NCBI RefSeq assembly: GCF_000702445.1
Contig: NZ_JNIF01000003.1
Span: 4,193,810-4,257,809, forward strand
Direction of reading: 5' to 3'
DNA from: Bryobacter aggregatus MPL3
Lineage (GTDB): Bacteria > Acidobacteriota > Terriglobia > Bryobacterales > Bryobacteraceae
DNA: 64,000 nucleotides
The notes under the pieces are model-generated. The model saw only the letters and a list, made by a program, of their open reading frames with translations. It was not told where the DNA came from and did no database searches. Both the position numbers and the translations under genes were made by a program. Shown piece by piece: positions 17,122 through 27,683 of the stretch; position 1 is the stretch's first letter, and each line of letters begins with the position of its first letter.

Positions 17122-18012
17122 TTACTTGAGCAGTCCGGCTTCTTGCATCCGGAGTTGGGTGGTGGTGCCGAGGTCGGCGGGGGTCTTGCAGACGGTGATG
17201 CCGGCTGCCGTCATGGCATCCATCTTGTCGCTGGCCTTGCCGCTGCTGCCGGAGATGATCGCACCGGCATGGCCCATGCGGCGGCCTTCGGGAGCGGTCT
17301 GGCCGGCAATGAAGCCGATGACGGGCTTGGTGCTCTTGGTACTGGCGTAGTAGGCGGCGGCGCTCTCTTCGGCATCGCCACCGATTTCGCCAATCATGAT
17401 GATGGCGTCGGTGTCGGGGTCGGCGAGGAGCAGCTTCAGCGCGTCGGTGTGGTTGGTGCCGATGATCGGATCGCCACCGATGCCGATGCAGGTGCTTTGG
17501 CCGATGCCAAGACCGGTGAGCTGTCCGACGGCTTCATAGGTGAGGGTTCCCGAGCGGCTGATGACGCCGACTCGGCCTTCCTTATGAATGTGGCCAGGCA
17601 TGATGCCGATCTTGCACTTGCCAGGGGAGATGACGCCGGGGCAATTGGGGCCAATCAGGCGCGAATTGCCATTCTTGATCTGCGCCCAGACCTTGGCCAT
17701 GTCGAGGGCCGGGATGCCTTCGGTAATGCAGACGATCAGCGCGATGTTGGCCGAGGCTGCTTCGAGGATCGCGTCGGCGGCAAAGGGCGGCGGGACGAAG
17801 ATCACGGTCGCATTGGCGCCGGTTTCTTTTACGGCGTCGGCAACGGTGTTGAAGACCGGCCTTTCGAGGTGCAGCGCTCCGCCCTTACCGGGGGTGACGC
17901 CGCCCACCACGTTGGTGCCATAGGCCAGCGCCTGTTGCGCGTGGAAAGTGCCTTCTTTGCCGGTGAAGCCCTGGACAATCAGGCGTGTGTTTTTATCTAC
18001 GAGAACGCTCAT
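17122..18012 (-). CDS. sucD: Succinyl-CoA synthetase, alpha subunit
   Basis: 296 residues, the normal size. The CoA-binding Rossmann fold begins [17 protein letters not shown], and GHAGAIISG contains the phosphorylated His248. With the beta subunit it interconverts succinyl-CoA and succinate with ADP or GDP phosphorylation in the TCA cycle. Its ATG overlaps the sucC stop (ATGA), so the two subunits are made in step. Confidence 0.97.
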   Translation of the reverse strand: MSVLVDKNTRLIVQGFTGKEGTFHAQQALAYGTNVVGGVTPGKGGALHLERPVFNTVADAVKETGANATVIFVPPPFAADAILEAASANIALIVCITEGIPALDMAKVWAQIKNGNSRLIGPNCPGVISPGKCKIGIMPGHIHKEGRVGVISRSGTLTYEAVGQLTGLGIGQSTCIGIGGDPIIGTNHTDALKLLLADPDTDAIIMIGEIGGDAEESAAAYYASTKSTKPVIGFIAGQTAPEGRRMGHAGAIISGSSGKASDKMDAMTAAGITVCKTPADLGTTTQLRMQEAGLLK

Positions 18013-19166
18013 TTTGCGAGTGCCACAACTTTCTCGGCCCCGTCCTTCATACCGTCGGCGAGCCCAAAATTCAATCCGGATTCACGCAAGATCTGCTTGC
18101 CCAGTTCTACGTTGGTGCCTTCCATGCGGACGACGATCGGAATTTTGACGTCGAGTTCGCGGGCTGCCTTGACGACGCCATTGGCCAGCGTGTCACAGCG
18201 GAGGATGCCGCCGAAGATGTTGATGAAGATGGCGCGGACATTCGCGTCGCTGAGCAGGATGCGGAAAGCATTGCGGATCTGCTCTTCATTGGCGCCGCCG
18301 CCGACGTCGAGGAAGTTTGCCGGCGAGCCGCCCGCGTACTGAACGATATCCATCGTTGCCATCGCGAGGCCGGCGCCGTTCACCATGCAGGCGACCGTGC
18401 CGTCGAGCTTGATGTAGTTGAGGCCGAACTTGGAGGCTTCCACTTCAAGCGGATCTTCTTCGCTCAGATCGCGCAGACCGGCGAGATCCTTGTGGCGGAA
18501 CATCGCATTGTCGTCGATGGCGATCTTCGCGTCGAGAGCGATGATGCGGCCGTCCTTGGTGAGCAGAAGGGGATTGATCTCGGCGAGCGAAGCGTCGATG
18601 GCTTCATAAGCCTTGGCCAGTGCCTGCATCGCCTGGACGGCGGCATTGATGCTGCCGGTGGGGATGCCGATGCCGAAGGCGAGGTTGCGCGCCTGGTAGG
18701 CTTGCAGACCCATGCCGGGTTCGATCACTTCTTTCAGAATCTTTTCGGGTGTGTGCGCCGCTACCTCTTCAATGTCCATTCCTCCTTCGCTGGAGGCCAT
18801 GAAGACGAGTTTGCCGATCGCGCGATCAAGCACGATGCCGGCATAGAACTCTCTGTCGATGGGCATCTGCTCTTCGATGAGGAGACGCTGGACAAGGCGG
18901 CCTTCCGGCCCCGTCTGGTGCGTGACGAGGGTCATCCCGAGAATTTTCTCGGCCTTCTCCCTGGTCTCTTGAGGATTCGCGGCGAGTTTGACGCCACCGC
19001 CTTTTCCTCGACCGCCTGCATGGATTTGTGCCTTGACGACAACGCCTCCACCCAGTTGTTCTGCTGCTGCTACAGCTTCGTCAACGGAGTAGGCCACGAT
19101 GCCTTTAGGCACAGGGACTCCGTACTTGGCCAGGATTTCCTTGGCCTGATGCTCATGGATTTTCAT
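18009..19166 (-). CDS. sucC: Succinyl-CoA synthetase, beta subunit
   Basis: 385 residues beginning [20 protein letters not shown], the family's N-terminal signature. The ATP-grasp region includes [16 protein letters not shown], and the C-terminal part carries [10 protein letters not shown] near the alpha-subunit interface. It supplies the nucleotide- and succinate-binding half of the enzyme. It is the first gene of the sucC-sucD-ndk operon; trpD starts divergently 45 bases away, so the shared intergenic region must hold both promoters. Confidence 0.97.
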   Translation of the reverse strand: MKIHEHQAKEILAKYGVPVPKGIVAYSVDEAVAAAEQLGGGVVVKAQIHAGGRGKGGGVKLAANPQETREKAEKILGMTLVTHQTGPEGRLVQRLLIEEQMPIDREFYAGIVLDRAIGKLVFMASSEGGMDIEEVAAHTPEKILKEVIEPGMGLQAYQARNLAFGIGIPTGSINAAVQAMQALAKAYEAIDASLAEINPLLLTKDGRIIALDAKIAIDDNAMFRHKDLAGLRDLSEEDPLEVEASKFGLNYIKLDGTVACMVNGAGLAMATMDIVQYAGGSPANFLDVGGGANEEQIRNAFRILLSDANVRAIFINIFGGILRCDTLANGVVKAARELDVKIPIVVRMEGTNVELGKQILRESGLNFGLADGMKDGAEKVVALAK

Positions 19167-19211
19167 TGGATCTGTCCTATGCTGGGGACTGCTGGAATTT
19201 TCAAGTTTATC

Positions 19212-20231
19212 ATGCCGTTTTTAGATCACCTTCATAAAGTCTGTGCCCGCAAAGGGCTCAACCGCGAGGAAGCTCGCGACGCGATGGAAAGTATTCTGAA
19301 TGGGTCCGTTTCAACGGCTCAGATTGCGGCCTTTCTGGCTGCGGTCAAAGTGCTGGGGGATGGCGTCGACGAGGTGACCGGTTTTGCCGAGGCGATGCGG
19401 GCCCATGTCACCAAAGTGGCCACGCCGCCTGGCGAGTCTGTCCTCGATACTTGTGGCACCGGCGGCGACGGCTTGTCGACCTTCAATATCTCGACTGCCG
19501 TTGCGATTGTGGTGGCGGCCTGCGGCGTGAAGGTGGCCAAGCACGGCAACCGGGCCTTCTCTTCTCATACCGGAAGTGCCGACGTGTTGGAGATGCTGGG
19601 TGTGAAGATTGATTTGACCCCGTCTCAGATGTCGCATTGTCTGGCGCAAGCGGGAATTGCGTTTCTCTACGCGCCGAATGTCCATCCAGCGATGAAGCAT
19701 GCTGCCGAAGCACGTCGCGAACTGAAGATGCGTACGGTCTTCAACTTGTTGGGCCCCCTGTCGAACCCGGCTGGGGCACAGCACCAGTTGATTGGCGCGC
19801 CGAATTTTGAGGCGGCCCGGATCATGGCGCAGGCGCTGGCGCAACTTGGCACCTTCAAGTCGATTGTGGTTCATGGTGAGGATGGTCTCGACGAGGTGAC
19901 GACGACGGGCCGCTCAATGATGTACGACATCGTGGGTAATTCCATCACCCGGCGTGCGATCAAACCGGACGATTTCGGCGTGCCGATGGCAACGATGGAT
20001 GAGTTGCGTGCGGAGACGGGTGAGGATTCGGCGCGGACGATTCGCGACATTCTCGATGTCGTGCCGAGCGCGAAGCTGGATATCGTAATGGTGAATGCTG
20101 CTGTGGCGCTCTATGCTGCGGGCGTGGTTCCGGATTTCAAGGCTGGTGTCGCCAAAGCGTTTGGCGTGATTGCCAGCGGAGCGGCCAAGGCAAAATTGGA
20201 AGATCTCAAGCGCGTCAGCAACGCTGTTTAG
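19212..20231 (+). CDS. trpD: Anthranilate phosphoribosyltransferase
   Basis: 339 residues from the ATG at 19212. An open frame continues upstream to 17985, but it is only antisense to suc[10 protein letters not shown] at about 78-86 is the PRPP-binding loop; KHGNRAFSS and the [10 protein letters not shown] segment are the anthranilate/metal-binding hallmarks. It joins anthranilate to PRPP in tryptophan synthesis. No other trp gene is nearby, so the pathway is split in this genome. Confidence 0.96.
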   Translation: MPFLDHLHKVCARKGLNREEARDAMESILNGSVSTAQIAAFLAAVKVLGDGVDEVTGFAEAMRAHVTKVATPPGESVLDTCGTGGDGLSTFNISTAVAIVVAACGVKVAKHGNRAFSSHTGSADVLEMLGVKIDLTPSQMSHCLAQAGIAFLYAPNVHPAMKHAAEARRELKMRTVFNLLGPLSNPAGAQHQLIGAPNFEAARIMAQALAQLGTFKSIVVHGEDGLDEVTTTGRSMMYDIVGNSITRRAIKPDDFGVPMATMDELRAETGEDSARTIRDILDVVPSAKLDIVMVNAAVALYAAGVVPDFKAGVAKAFGVIASGAAKAKLEDLKRVSNAV

Positions 20232-20254
20232 CGAGTTGATACAATCGCGAGCAA

Positions 20255-20785
20255 ATGCAGAATTCCCGCCGGACTTTATTGATTGGAATCGCTGGCGCTG
20301 GGGCGCTGGCCGCCTCAGACGATCATTCCCATGTCCATCCGGATCAGGCGCCGAGCGAGCCGGCTGCGGCCTACGCTCCGAAGGTCTTTAGCTCTTCGCA
20401 ACTGGCGACGGTCGGGGCGCTCTGTGAGACCATCCTGCCGCGCACCGATAGTCCCGGCGCTCTCGATGCAAAGGTGCATGAACTGATCGACGAGAATCTG
20501 GCGCTACGCAAGGCGGAACAACCTGTGTGGATCGCGGGACTGGCGGAGGTGGATGCGATCTCGAAGCGTCTCTCCAAGAAGTCCTATCTCGATCTCGATG
20601 ACTCCAATCGCGTGGCGGTGATGATGGAACTCGAAGCGAAATCGAAGTTCTTCACCACGCTGAAGGATGCGACCGTAGAGAATTACTATTCCACCCGGGA
20701 AGGCTTAATGGTTGAACTTGGGTGGGATGGTGCAAAGCCTCTGGCGAAATTCGAGGGATGCACGCATCCCGAACATCAGCTCTAG
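20255..20785 (+). CDS. Gluconate 2-dehydrogenase subunit 3-like (Tat-exported small subunit)
   Basis: 176 residues with a twin-arginine signal, NSRRTLLIGIAGAGALAA, at the N-terminus. The remainder fits the Gluconate_2-dh3 family: the FSSSQLATVGALCETILP opening, and a C-terminal REGLMVELGW. In FAD glucose/gluconate dehydrogenases this small subunit accompanies the folded flavoprotein through the Tat pathway. The likely catalytic partner is the GMC oxidoreductase at 21639-23300, although an opposite-strand gene lies between them. It begins 23 bases after trpD stops. Confidence 0.8.
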   Translation: MQNSRRTLLIGIAGAGALAASDDHSHVHPDQAPSEPAAAYAPKVFSSSQLATVGALCETILPRTDSPGALDAKVHELIDENLALRKAEQPVWIAGLAEVDAISKRLSKKSYLDLDDSNRVAVMMELEAKSKFFTTLKDATVENYYSTREGLMVELGWDGAKPLAKFEGCTHPEHQL

Positions 20786-21603
20786 TTGTTCAGATTCAGC
20801 AGCCCAAAGTCGGGTCTGCGTCCCGCGGCAAGGTCCTTGCGCCAATCGGTCGCTTTGGAGCTTTGCGGCGCTGTGCTTTGCTCGATACCGGCGAGGAATT
20901 GATCGACGGTCTGCAATTTGTCCAGATCGAGCAGTGCGCGGGCCAGCCGCAGATTGGGTCCGTTTCCTCCGATGGGCGCTTTTGAGGATTCAATCAGCGT
21001 TTTCTCTGCCGCCGCGATGTTTCCCTGGCCGAGTTCTGCAAGACCTCGAATGGTGAGCGCCGATTGGCGGGAACTCAGAGGATTGGCGAGCAGGTCCGTT
21101 GCTACTTTTTGCGCCAGCGTCCATTCCTGATTGTCGATGGCGGCGTAGCCGAGGACGCGTAAAGTATTGACATCAGGAGACTCCTTGTAGTCTTGCTGTG
21201 CGAAAACGAGCTTGCGGTAGCTAGGGACGTCGGCCCATAAACCACTGAGGCCGATGCCCAGCAGCAGCGCCTGCGCGTTGGCGTCTTCATAATTTTTGGT
21301 CGCCATTTGCGTCTGGAGCAGTGCAATGGTGCTGAGAATCGCGGTGCCGCTGGCCATCTCCTTGATCCGGCTCTGCAGCCCAGCGTCGAGCTTGGGGAAT
21401 CGATTGTTCAGCTCCAGGCGGATTGCCGTTTGGATGGGGAACAATTGCAATGCGGCCTTGTCGTAGCGGCTCCGGTTGACTTCGGTGATCATGGCCTCGA
21501 AGTTGGCCGTGAAGTCCTGCGCGCTGGCAAGCGACGTGCAAATGACGAGAATTGCGAGAGTTGTTCTGATAGCAGTGACCACCTTTGATATAGTGCGATG
21601 CAT
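20782..21603 (-). CDS. Exported helical-repeat protein of unknown function
   Basis: 273 residues from the ATG at 21603, which leaves a normal signal peptide ([19 protein letters not shown]). In-frame starts further upstream would overlap the divergent GMC gene. The mature part is made of Ala/Leu-rich helices in a TPR-like arrangement (for example [20 protein letters not shown]). It overlaps the end of the Tat-subunit gene by 4 bases and sits between the two dehydrogenase subunits on the opposite strand. Function not recognised. Confidence 0.7.
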   Translation of the reverse strand: MHRTISKVVTAIRTTLAILVICTSLASAQDFTANFEAMITEVNRSRYDKAALQLFPIQTAIRLELNNRFPKLDAGLQSRIKEMASGTAILSTIALLQTQMATKNYEDANAQALLLGIGLSGLWADVPSYRKLVFAQQDYKESPDVNTLRVLGYAAIDNQEWTLAQKVATDLLANPLSSRQSALTIRGLAELGQGNIAAAEKTLIESSKAPIGGNGPNLRLARALLDLDKLQTVDQFLAGIEQSTAPQSSKATDWRKDLAAGRRPDFGLLNLNN

Positions 21604-21638
21604 TGGAAGCATCTTCAGTTTCCAGCCTCTCACAAGCC

Positions 21639-23300
21639 ATGCAAACCACGAAATCGACGCAGATTCAGACTCCAGCAAAACGTTATGACGTCGTCATTGT
21701 CGGAAGCGGCGCCGCCGGAGGGATGGCCGCCTGGAATCTCACCCGGCAGGGCGTCAGCGTTCTGGTGCTCGATGCCGGTCAGAAATTCAATCGTGGCGGC
21801 TTTTGGTCGCATGTCCGGCCTTGGGAGGCGCGTCAGCGGTCGCGGAAAGGCCAGCGTCCTCCGCAGTTTTTGTTGAGCAAAGAGGAACAGCCCTATCTCA
21901 CGCCGAACGAGCAGGACTTCGACCTTTGGCGGGTCTGGGGCCGTGGCGGCAAGACAAATATTTGGGGGCGGGTGAGCCTGCGCTACTCGGAGGCGAATTT
22001 CCAGGAACCGGCGCGCGATGGACACGAGATCCCTTGGCCCATCCATTACTCTGACATCGCGCCCTACTACGACAAGGTGGAGGATCTGATTGGAGTTTGC
22101 GGGGAGGGGAACGATTCGGAATTTCTGCCGGGGTCGAAGTTCTTGTTGCCTGCGCCCGCGCCCCGTTGTGGCGAACAGTTGTTACGCAAGGCTGCGAAGG
22201 GAATCGGAATTGAGATCGGCAGCACGCGCCGCGCCGTCCTGACCAAGGAACATCACGGCAAGGCGCCTTGCCATTACTGCGGCGCTTGCGGCAAGGGTTG
22301 CGATGTTTCTGCGTTCTTCAATTCGACGGACTATCTGCTGGAACCCGCGGCGATGACCGGCAAGCTGCAGATTCGCGACAACGCGGTGGTCTCCCATGTG
22401 ACGGTGAATGACCGCGGACTGGCCGACGGCGTGCATTTCTTTGATCGCAATACGGGCCAGGCTGAAGAGGTGAAGGCGCGCATTGTGGTGATGGCCGCCA
22501 GTTGTGTTGATTCGACGCGGATTCTATTGAACTCGAAGTCCAATCGCCATCCCAACGGCATCGGGAACTCGAGCGACGTGATTGGCCGCTACCTCTGCGA
22601 ACAGGTGCGTTTTCATATCTACGGCTTTGTGCCCGAACTGATGGGGAAGAAGGCGCAGAATGACGATGGCATCGGTGGCGAACATATCTATATGCCGCGC
22701 TGGGCCGGACAATCGAAGTCGCGTAAGTATCTGCGTGGTTATGGGAGCCAGTTCTGGAATACCGGCGCGCAAACAGGCGTATCCTATGCGAAGTCGTTGC
22801 CGGGCTTCGGCAAAGGCTTTAAGGAAAATGTAAAGCGCCATTACCCGGCGCTGGTGGCAATGCACCCTTATGGCGAGGTGCTGCCTTATGCGGACAACCG
22901 GATTACGCTGGACGCCACGCGCAAGGATAAGTGGGGCATTCCTGTGCCGGTGATCGATTACAAGATCAAGGAAAACGAGCGGGCGATGATCCAGGATATG
23001 TACGATACGACACTTGAAATCCTAAGCGCCGCCAAGGCGGAGGTTCTGCCGTATGAGCGCGGTTGGATCGATCGTCTGGGCAGCGCCATTCATGAGCATG
23101 GTACCTGCCGGATGGGCGCGGACAAAAAGCGCAGTGCGCTCAATGCCTACAACCAGTCGCACGATGTGAAGAATCTGTTTGTGGTGGACGGGTCGAGCTT
23201 TACGACGGCCAGTGAGAAGAATCCAACGCTGACGATTCTCGCGCTCGCCTGGCGCGCCACCGACCATCTTGCTGCCGAGATGAAGAAGGGGAACGTCTAG
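21639..23300 (+). CDS. GMC-family FAD dehydrogenase (glucose/gluconate dehydrogenase type)
   Basis: 553 residues from the ATG at 21639. [11 protein letters not shown] is the FAD-binding motif; the C-terminal HEHGTCRMG contains the catalytic His region and [17 protein letters not shown] is the conserved GMC end. The segment [11 protein letters not shown] (Cys211, 214, 217, 221) lies where FAD glucose dehydrogenases carry the cysteines of a 3Fe-4S cluster, so electrons probably leave through an iron-sulfur centre. There is no signal peptide; export would be piggy-back with the Tat small subunit at 20255. The cytochrome c subunit seen in such complexes is not in this region. Substrate: probably a sugar or polyol. 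Confidence 0.85.
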   Translation: MQTTKSTQIQTPAKRYDVVIVGSGAAGGMAAWNLTRQGVSVLVLDAGQKFNRGGFWSHVRPWEARQRSRKGQRPPQFLLSKEEQPYLTPNEQDFDLWRVWGRGGKTNIWGRVSLRYSEANFQEPARDGHEIPWPIHYSDIAPYYDKVEDLIGVCGEGNDSEFLPGSKFLLPAPAPRCGEQLLRKAAKGIGIEIGSTRRAVLTKEHHGKAPCHYCGACGKGCDVSAFFNSTDYLLEPAAMTGKLQIRDNAVVSHVTVNDRGLADGVHFFDRNTGQAEEVKARIVVMAASCVDSTRILLNSKSNRHPNGIGNSSDVIGRYLCEQVRFHIYGFVPELMGKKAQNDDGIGGEHIYMPRWAGQSKSRKYLRGYGSQFWNTGAQTGVSYAKSLPGFGKGFKENVKRHYPALVAMHPYGEVLPYADNRITLDATRKDKWGIPVPVIDYKIKENERAMIQDMYDTTLEILSAAKAEVLPYERGWIDRLGSAIHEHGTCRMGADKKRSALNAYNQSHDVKNLFVVDGSSFTTASEKNPTLTILALAWRATDHLAAEMKKGNV

Positions 23301-23378
23301 AACTACCAGACTTTCCGCTTCGGCCTACCGGAATTCCGGGATGTTGCTTTTTCTTATTGCGGCGCATACTCAACATGC

Positions 23379-24569
23379 ATGCCCAGCAAATGGATTCTGT
23401 TTGTTCTGATTGTGTGGCTCGCTGCCTGCGCCCACCGCGAAGAGGCCAAACAGCAGAAGGACGATCTGCCAGTGGTGGCTGCGGTGCAAGCCACACGCCA
23501 GTCTATTGATCGTACGCTCCAGCTTGTCGCAGAGTTCCGGCCTTATCGTGAAATCGACCTGATGGCGAAGGTCTCAGGTTACGTCAAGCAGATCAATGTC
23601 GACATGGGGGACCGGGTCCAGGTTGGACAGGTGCTTGCGACGCTGGAGATTCCGGAAATGGCGGACGATCTCAATCGCGCCAATGCCTCCATTCGACGTT
23701 CCGATGCGGAGGTGGCGCGCGCCCGCCAAGAAGTGAAGCGCGCCGAGACGGCTCGCGAACTGGCCCAGTTGCAGGCGGATCGATTATCGAACGTGGCAAA
23801 GTTGCGTCCTGGCCTGTTGGCGCAGCAGGAGATTGACGCGGCGAGGTCGCGTGCGCTGGAGGCGGCTGCGCAATGGTCTGGAGCGAGTTCTGCGCTGATC
23901 GCAGCCGAGCAAGGGGTTCAGGTGATGCGGGCCGAAGAGCAACGCGTGACCACTCTGTTGAATTACACGCGCGTGACGGCTCCCTTCGCAGGTGTGGTGA
24001 CGCGCCGCTTTGCTGAAGTCGGTTCGATGGTGCAGGCCGGGACGGCATCGCAGACGAATGTTCTGCCGGTGGTTCGTCTCTCGCAGGACAGTGTGTTGCG
24101 GTTGTACCTGCCGATTCCAGAGTCTGTGGTGCCGCTGGTGCGGGTTGGGTTTCCGGTGCAAATTTCCGTGCCGACTTTGGATCGCGAGATCAACGCAAAG
24201 ATTGCGCGCTATAGCAGTGAGCTGCAGCTTTCGACGCGCACGATGACGGCGCAGGTGGATGTGGAGAATCCAAGTTTTCTGATCAAGCCGGGGATGTTCG
24301 CTGAGGTGACGATTCGTCTGGAATCGAAGCCCAATGCCATCGTAGTCCCACTGTTGGCCTTGGATGGTACGGGAGAAACACGGCAGGCAATGCGGATCTC
24401 GCCAGAGGGCCTACTGAAGAGCGAGACGTTGCGTATCGGTCCTGAAACCTCGGAGGTGGCAGAGATCCTCGGTGGAGTGCAGGAAGGCGACCTGTTTGTT
24501 TTGAGCGGCCGTGCCCAGTTGAAGCCGGGTACAGTTGTGAAGCCTCGAGTTACGGGAGCAGTGAAGTAA
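23379..24569 (+). CDS. RND efflux periplasmic adaptor (HlyD/MFP family) lipoprotein
   Basis: 396 residues with a lipobox LAAC (Cys17). The barrel-sandwich/lipoyl half-motif is AKVSGYVKQINVDMGDRVQVGQVLATLE, followed by a long alpha-hairpin rich in Ala/Arg/Glu (about 110-180), the second lipoyl half YTRVTAPFAGVVTRRF and the beta-barrel domain. The protein links the inner-membrane pump to the outer-membrane channel. It is the first gene of an adaptor-pump-channel operon; the pump ATG follows its stop directly. Confidence 0.9.
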   Translation: MPSKWILFVLIVWLAACAHREEAKQQKDDLPVVAAVQATRQSIDRTLQLVAEFRPYREIDLMAKVSGYVKQINVDMGDRVQVGQVLATLEIPEMADDLNRANASIRRSDAEVARARQEVKRAETARELAQLQADRLSNVAKLRPGLLAQQEIDAARSRALEAAAQWSGASSALIAAEQGVQVMRAEEQRVTTLLNYTRVTAPFAGVVTRRFAEVGSMVQAGTASQTNVLPVVRLSQDSVLRLYLPIPESVVPLVRVGFPVQISVPTLDREINAKIARYSSELQLSTRTMTAQVDVENPSFLIKPGMFAEVTIRLESKPNAIVVPLLALDGTGETRQAMRISPEGLLKSETLRIGPETSEVAEILGGVQEGDLFVLSGRAQLKPGTVVKPRVTGAVK

Positions 24570-27500
24570 ATGTCACGATTTGCGATCCGAACTCCTTACT
24601 TCATCGTTGTCATCTGTTTGGCGATCTGCGTACTGGGTGCCTCCGCGGTGGTGCGGATGCCGGTGGATCTCTTTCCCGCGATGAACATTCCCGTCGTGGT
24701 CGTGGCCACGTTCTACACCGGCATGTCGCCGGACCAGATTGAGACTTCGATCACCGCTCGCTATGAGCGCTTCTTTACACTGGCGCCGAACATCGATCAC
24801 ATCGAGTCCCGCTCGCTCACCGGAGTGAGCCTGATCAAGATCTACTTCCAAGCCGGCTCGAATGCCGATGCCGCGGTGGGCGCGATCTCGAACCTGGCGA
24901 TGGCGAATATCCGGCGCCTGCCGGTTGGAACTTTGCCGCCGATTGTATTGAAGTTCGATGCCTCCAGTTTGCCGGTGTGCCTGGTGACCTTCGAGGGCGA
25001 GGGGTTGGACGATACCCGGCTGCGCGATCTGGCGAACAATGTCGTACGAGCGCAGATTGCCAGCGTTCCCGGGGCGAGTATTCCGCAGCCTTTTGGCGGG
25101 CCCTTCCGCCAGATTATGGTCTACGCCGATCCGAATCGCCTTGAGGGCTATCAGATGTCGCTGATGGATCTGGTGCGTGGAATCAATTCCTCGAATCTGA
25201 TTCTGCCTGCGGGGTCTGTGAAGATCGGGCCACGCGATTACAACGTCCTTTCGAATTCCCTTCTCGAAACCACTACGGAGATTGATGCCGTGCCGGTGAA
25301 GGCCGTGAATGGGTCGATCGTTCGTGTGAGCGATGTGGCGACAACGGAGGATTCGCACACGATCCAGACGAACGTCGTTCGGATTAACGGGCAGAAGTCG
25401 GTCTATCTGCCGATCCTCAAACAGGGCGGAGATACCAACACGATTGCGGTTGTGGACGGGATCAAGCAGGGCATCAAGCACATTGTGGATGTACCTCATC
25501 AGTTGAAGAACAAGGTGGTGTTCGATCAGTCCGAGTTTGTGAAAACGGCGATTGAGACGCTGATCCATGAAGGTGCGATCGGGTTGTTTCTGACCTCGGC
25601 AATGATTCTGATTTTCCTCGGGAGCTTCCGGGCGACGGTGGCTGTCTGTTTCTCGATTCCGATTTCGGTGCTGGCCGCGTTTCTGTTGTTGAAGGGCTTT
25701 GGCGCCAGCATCAACTCAATGGTGTTGGGCGGCTTTGCTCTCGCCTTCTCCCGCTTGATCGACAACTCGGTGGTGGTGCTCGAAAACATTTACCGCCATC
25801 TGGAGATGGGTACGGACCCGGTGCAGGCCGCTGAGATTGGCGGAAAGGAAGTTGCCTTGCCTGTGTTATCGGCAACTTTGACAACGGCGGTTGTGTTTTT
25901 CCCGGTCACCTTTCTGTATGGGGTGAGCCAGTTCCTTTTCTCGGCCTTGGCACTGGCGGTGGTATTGTCGCTGGCGGCGTCTTACTTTGTCGCGATGACG
26001 GTGGTTCCGCTGTTCTGTGCGCGCTTCATCAAGTCCGCCGGCCATGACGAAGGGGCCAAGGGCTTCTTTGCCAGATTCAACCGCAGCTTCAACAGGAACT
26101 TTGACCGGCTGCTGCAAAGCTATGACCGGGCGGCCTCGCGCGCCGCAGATTCGCCCCGGATGGCGCTGGCAATTGCGGGTGTTCTGTTTGTGTTGAGTCT
26201 CGGCCTCTATCCGTTGTTGGGCGTGAGCTTCTTTCCGCGTACGGACGCCGGACAGTTTGTGATGAATATCAAGGCGCCCACCGGAACGCGTATTGAATTG
26301 ACGAACATGCTGTTCGACCGCGTGGATAAGATCGTGCGGCAGGTGGTGCCGCCGGAGGAACTGGAGTTGATCGTCGCCAACATCGGCGTTAATGGCGACA
26401 TCTCTTCAATCTATTCTCCGAACGCCGCGCCGCATACGGGCTTCATTCAAGTTGCGCTCAAGCAGGAGCACCGGGTGGGGAGTTATGAATACATGGCCCG
26501 GATGAAGAAGCGTCTCGATGCGGAGATGCCGGAGTTGAGTGTGTTTTTCCAGTCGGGTGGTCTGGTGGATGCGGTCCTCAATATGGGGATGGCTGCTCCG
26601 ATCAATGTGCAGGTGTCGGGTTCCAATCTGCGCCGCGACTATGAGGTTGCCCTCGCGCTCGCGGATCGGATTCGCCGCTTACCGAACGTCGCGGATGTGT
26701 TTCTGCCACAGGACTTGGACTATCCGGCGTTACGGATGGAGGTCGATCGGACTCGCGCGAGCGAACTGGGCCTGTCCCAGCAGGAAGTGGTGCAGAACGT
26801 CATCACCGCGTTGAGCTCCAACCAGATGATTGCACCAAGTTTCTGGGTGGATCCGCGAACCGGACAGGACTACTTACTCACCGTACAGTATCCGGAGAAG
26901 CAGATCGCAAATCTACAGGATATGAAAGCGATTACCCTGCGGGGGCCACACAGCATCAACCCGGCGCGCCTCGATGCGGTGAGCAAAATCACCAACGTCC
27001 AGACCCCGACAGAGGTTGGTCACTACCAGTTGCGGCGGGCCATTGATGTTTATGTCAGGCCGGAGACGGAGGCCTTGGGAGAACTGGCGAATCGCATTGA
27101 TGCAGTCGTCGCGGAAATGAAAGTTCCGGACGGTGTGAGCGTCGATCTGCGCGGCATGGTGCTGGGCATGCGGCAGAGCTTTCGCAGCTTTGCCTTGGGC
27201 TTGATTCTGGCGACTGTGTTGCTCTATCTCATTCTGGTGGCGCAGTTCGCGAGCTTCCTCGATCCGCTTCTGATTCTGCTGGCGGTACCACCTGGAATCT
27301 CCGGAGTGTTGCTGACTTTATGGGCGACCAACACGACGCTGAATGTCATGTCGCTGATGGGAATCGTGATGCTGGTTGGCATTGCGGTGTCCAACAGCAT
27401 TCTGATTGTTGAATTCACGCGGCACTTGATTCACGAAGGGTTGCCAGTCCGGCAGGCTGTTCTGACAGCAGCGAAAGTACGCTTGCGGCCGGTGTTGATG

Positions 27501-27683
27501 ACCTCGCTCGCGACCATCATCGGACTGTTGCCGATGGCGTTGAAGATCGGGCAGGGAAGCGAAGCCTACGCCCCGCTCGCGCGAGCCTTGCTGGGCGGCC
27601 TGGCCGTGTCTGTCGTGTTTACAATCTTTGTCGTGCCGGTGGCTTATCTGCTCGCGCATCCTGCGCCGGAGAGTGCGTCATGA
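24570..27683 (+). CDS. RND efflux pump permease (HAE-type)
   Basis: 1037 residues, the normal AcrB/MdtB size: twelve membrane helices with two large periplasmic loops (after TM1, about 35-335, and after TM7, about 560-870). TM1 is followed by RMPVDLFPAMNIPVV, as in the family. In TM4 the usual Asp-Asp pair of the proton relay reads LIDNSVVVLEN, so only one Asp is present. It drives export of hydrophobic compounds using the proton gradient. The stop overlaps the ATG of the channel gene (ATGA). Confidence 0.93.
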   Translation: MSRFAIRTPYFIVVICLAICVLGASAVVRMPVDLFPAMNIPVVVVATFYTGMSPDQIETSITARYERFFTLAPNIDHIESRSLTGVSLIKIYFQAGSNADAAVGAISNLAMANIRRLPVGTLPPIVLKFDASSLPVCLVTFEGEGLDDTRLRDLANNVVRAQIASVPGASIPQPFGGPFRQIMVYADPNRLEGYQMSLMDLVRGINSSNLILPAGSVKIGPRDYNVLSNSLLETTTEIDAVPVKAVNGSIVRVSDVATTEDSHTIQTNVVRINGQKSVYLPILKQGGDTNTIAVVDGIKQGIKHIVDVPHQLKNKVVFDQSEFVKTAIETLIHEGAIGLFLTSAMILIFLGSFRATVAVCFSIPISVLAAFLLLKGFGASINSMVLGGFALAFSRLIDNSVVVLENIYRHLEMGTDPVQAAEIGGKEVALPVLSATLTTAVVFFPVTFLYGVSQFLFSALALAVVLSLAASYFVAMTVVPLFCARFIKSAGHDEGAKGFFARFNRSFNRNFDRLLQSYDRAASRAADSPRMALAIAGVLFVLSLGLYPLLGVSFFPRTDAGQFVMNIKAPTGTRIELTNMLFDRVDKIVRQVVPPEELELIVANIGVNGDISSIYSPNAAPHTGFIQVALKQEHRVGSYEYMARMKKRLDAEMPELSVFFQSGGLVDAVLNMGMAAPINVQVSGSNLRRDYEVALALADRIRRLPNVADVFLPQDLDYPALRMEVDRTRASELGLSQQEVVQNVITALSSNQMIAPSFWVDPRTGQDYLLTVQYPEKQIANLQDMKAITLRGPHSINPARLDAVSKITNVQTPTEVGHYQLRRAIDVYVRPETEALGELANRIDAVVAEMKVPDGVSVDLRGMVLGMRQSFRSFALGLILATVLLYLILVAQFASFLDPLLILLAVPPGISGVLLTLWATNTTLNVMSLMGIVMLVGIAVSNSILIVEFTRHLIHEGLPVRQAVLTAAKVRLRPVLMTSLATIIGLLPMALKIGQGSEAYAPLARALLGGLAVSVVFTIFVVPVAYLLAHPAPESAS

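Noticed and set aside
16666..18342. 558-residue open frame antisense to ndk, sucD and sucC
   Set aside because: Fully opposite three well-recognised genes, with low-complexity Gly/Ala/Asp composition typical of antisense reading.
17985..19211. Long open frame antisense to sucC that joins trpD to give a 748-residue reading
   Set aside because: The extra 409 codons are the shadow of sucC in a GC-rich genome; TrpD has its normal length from the ATG at 19212.
23314..23350. CCGGAATTCCGG palindrome followed by a T-rich stretch between the GMC and efflux genes
   Set aside because: It could be a short terminator, but the stem is a bare self-complementary 12-mer without a loop, and the T-run is 12 bases away.
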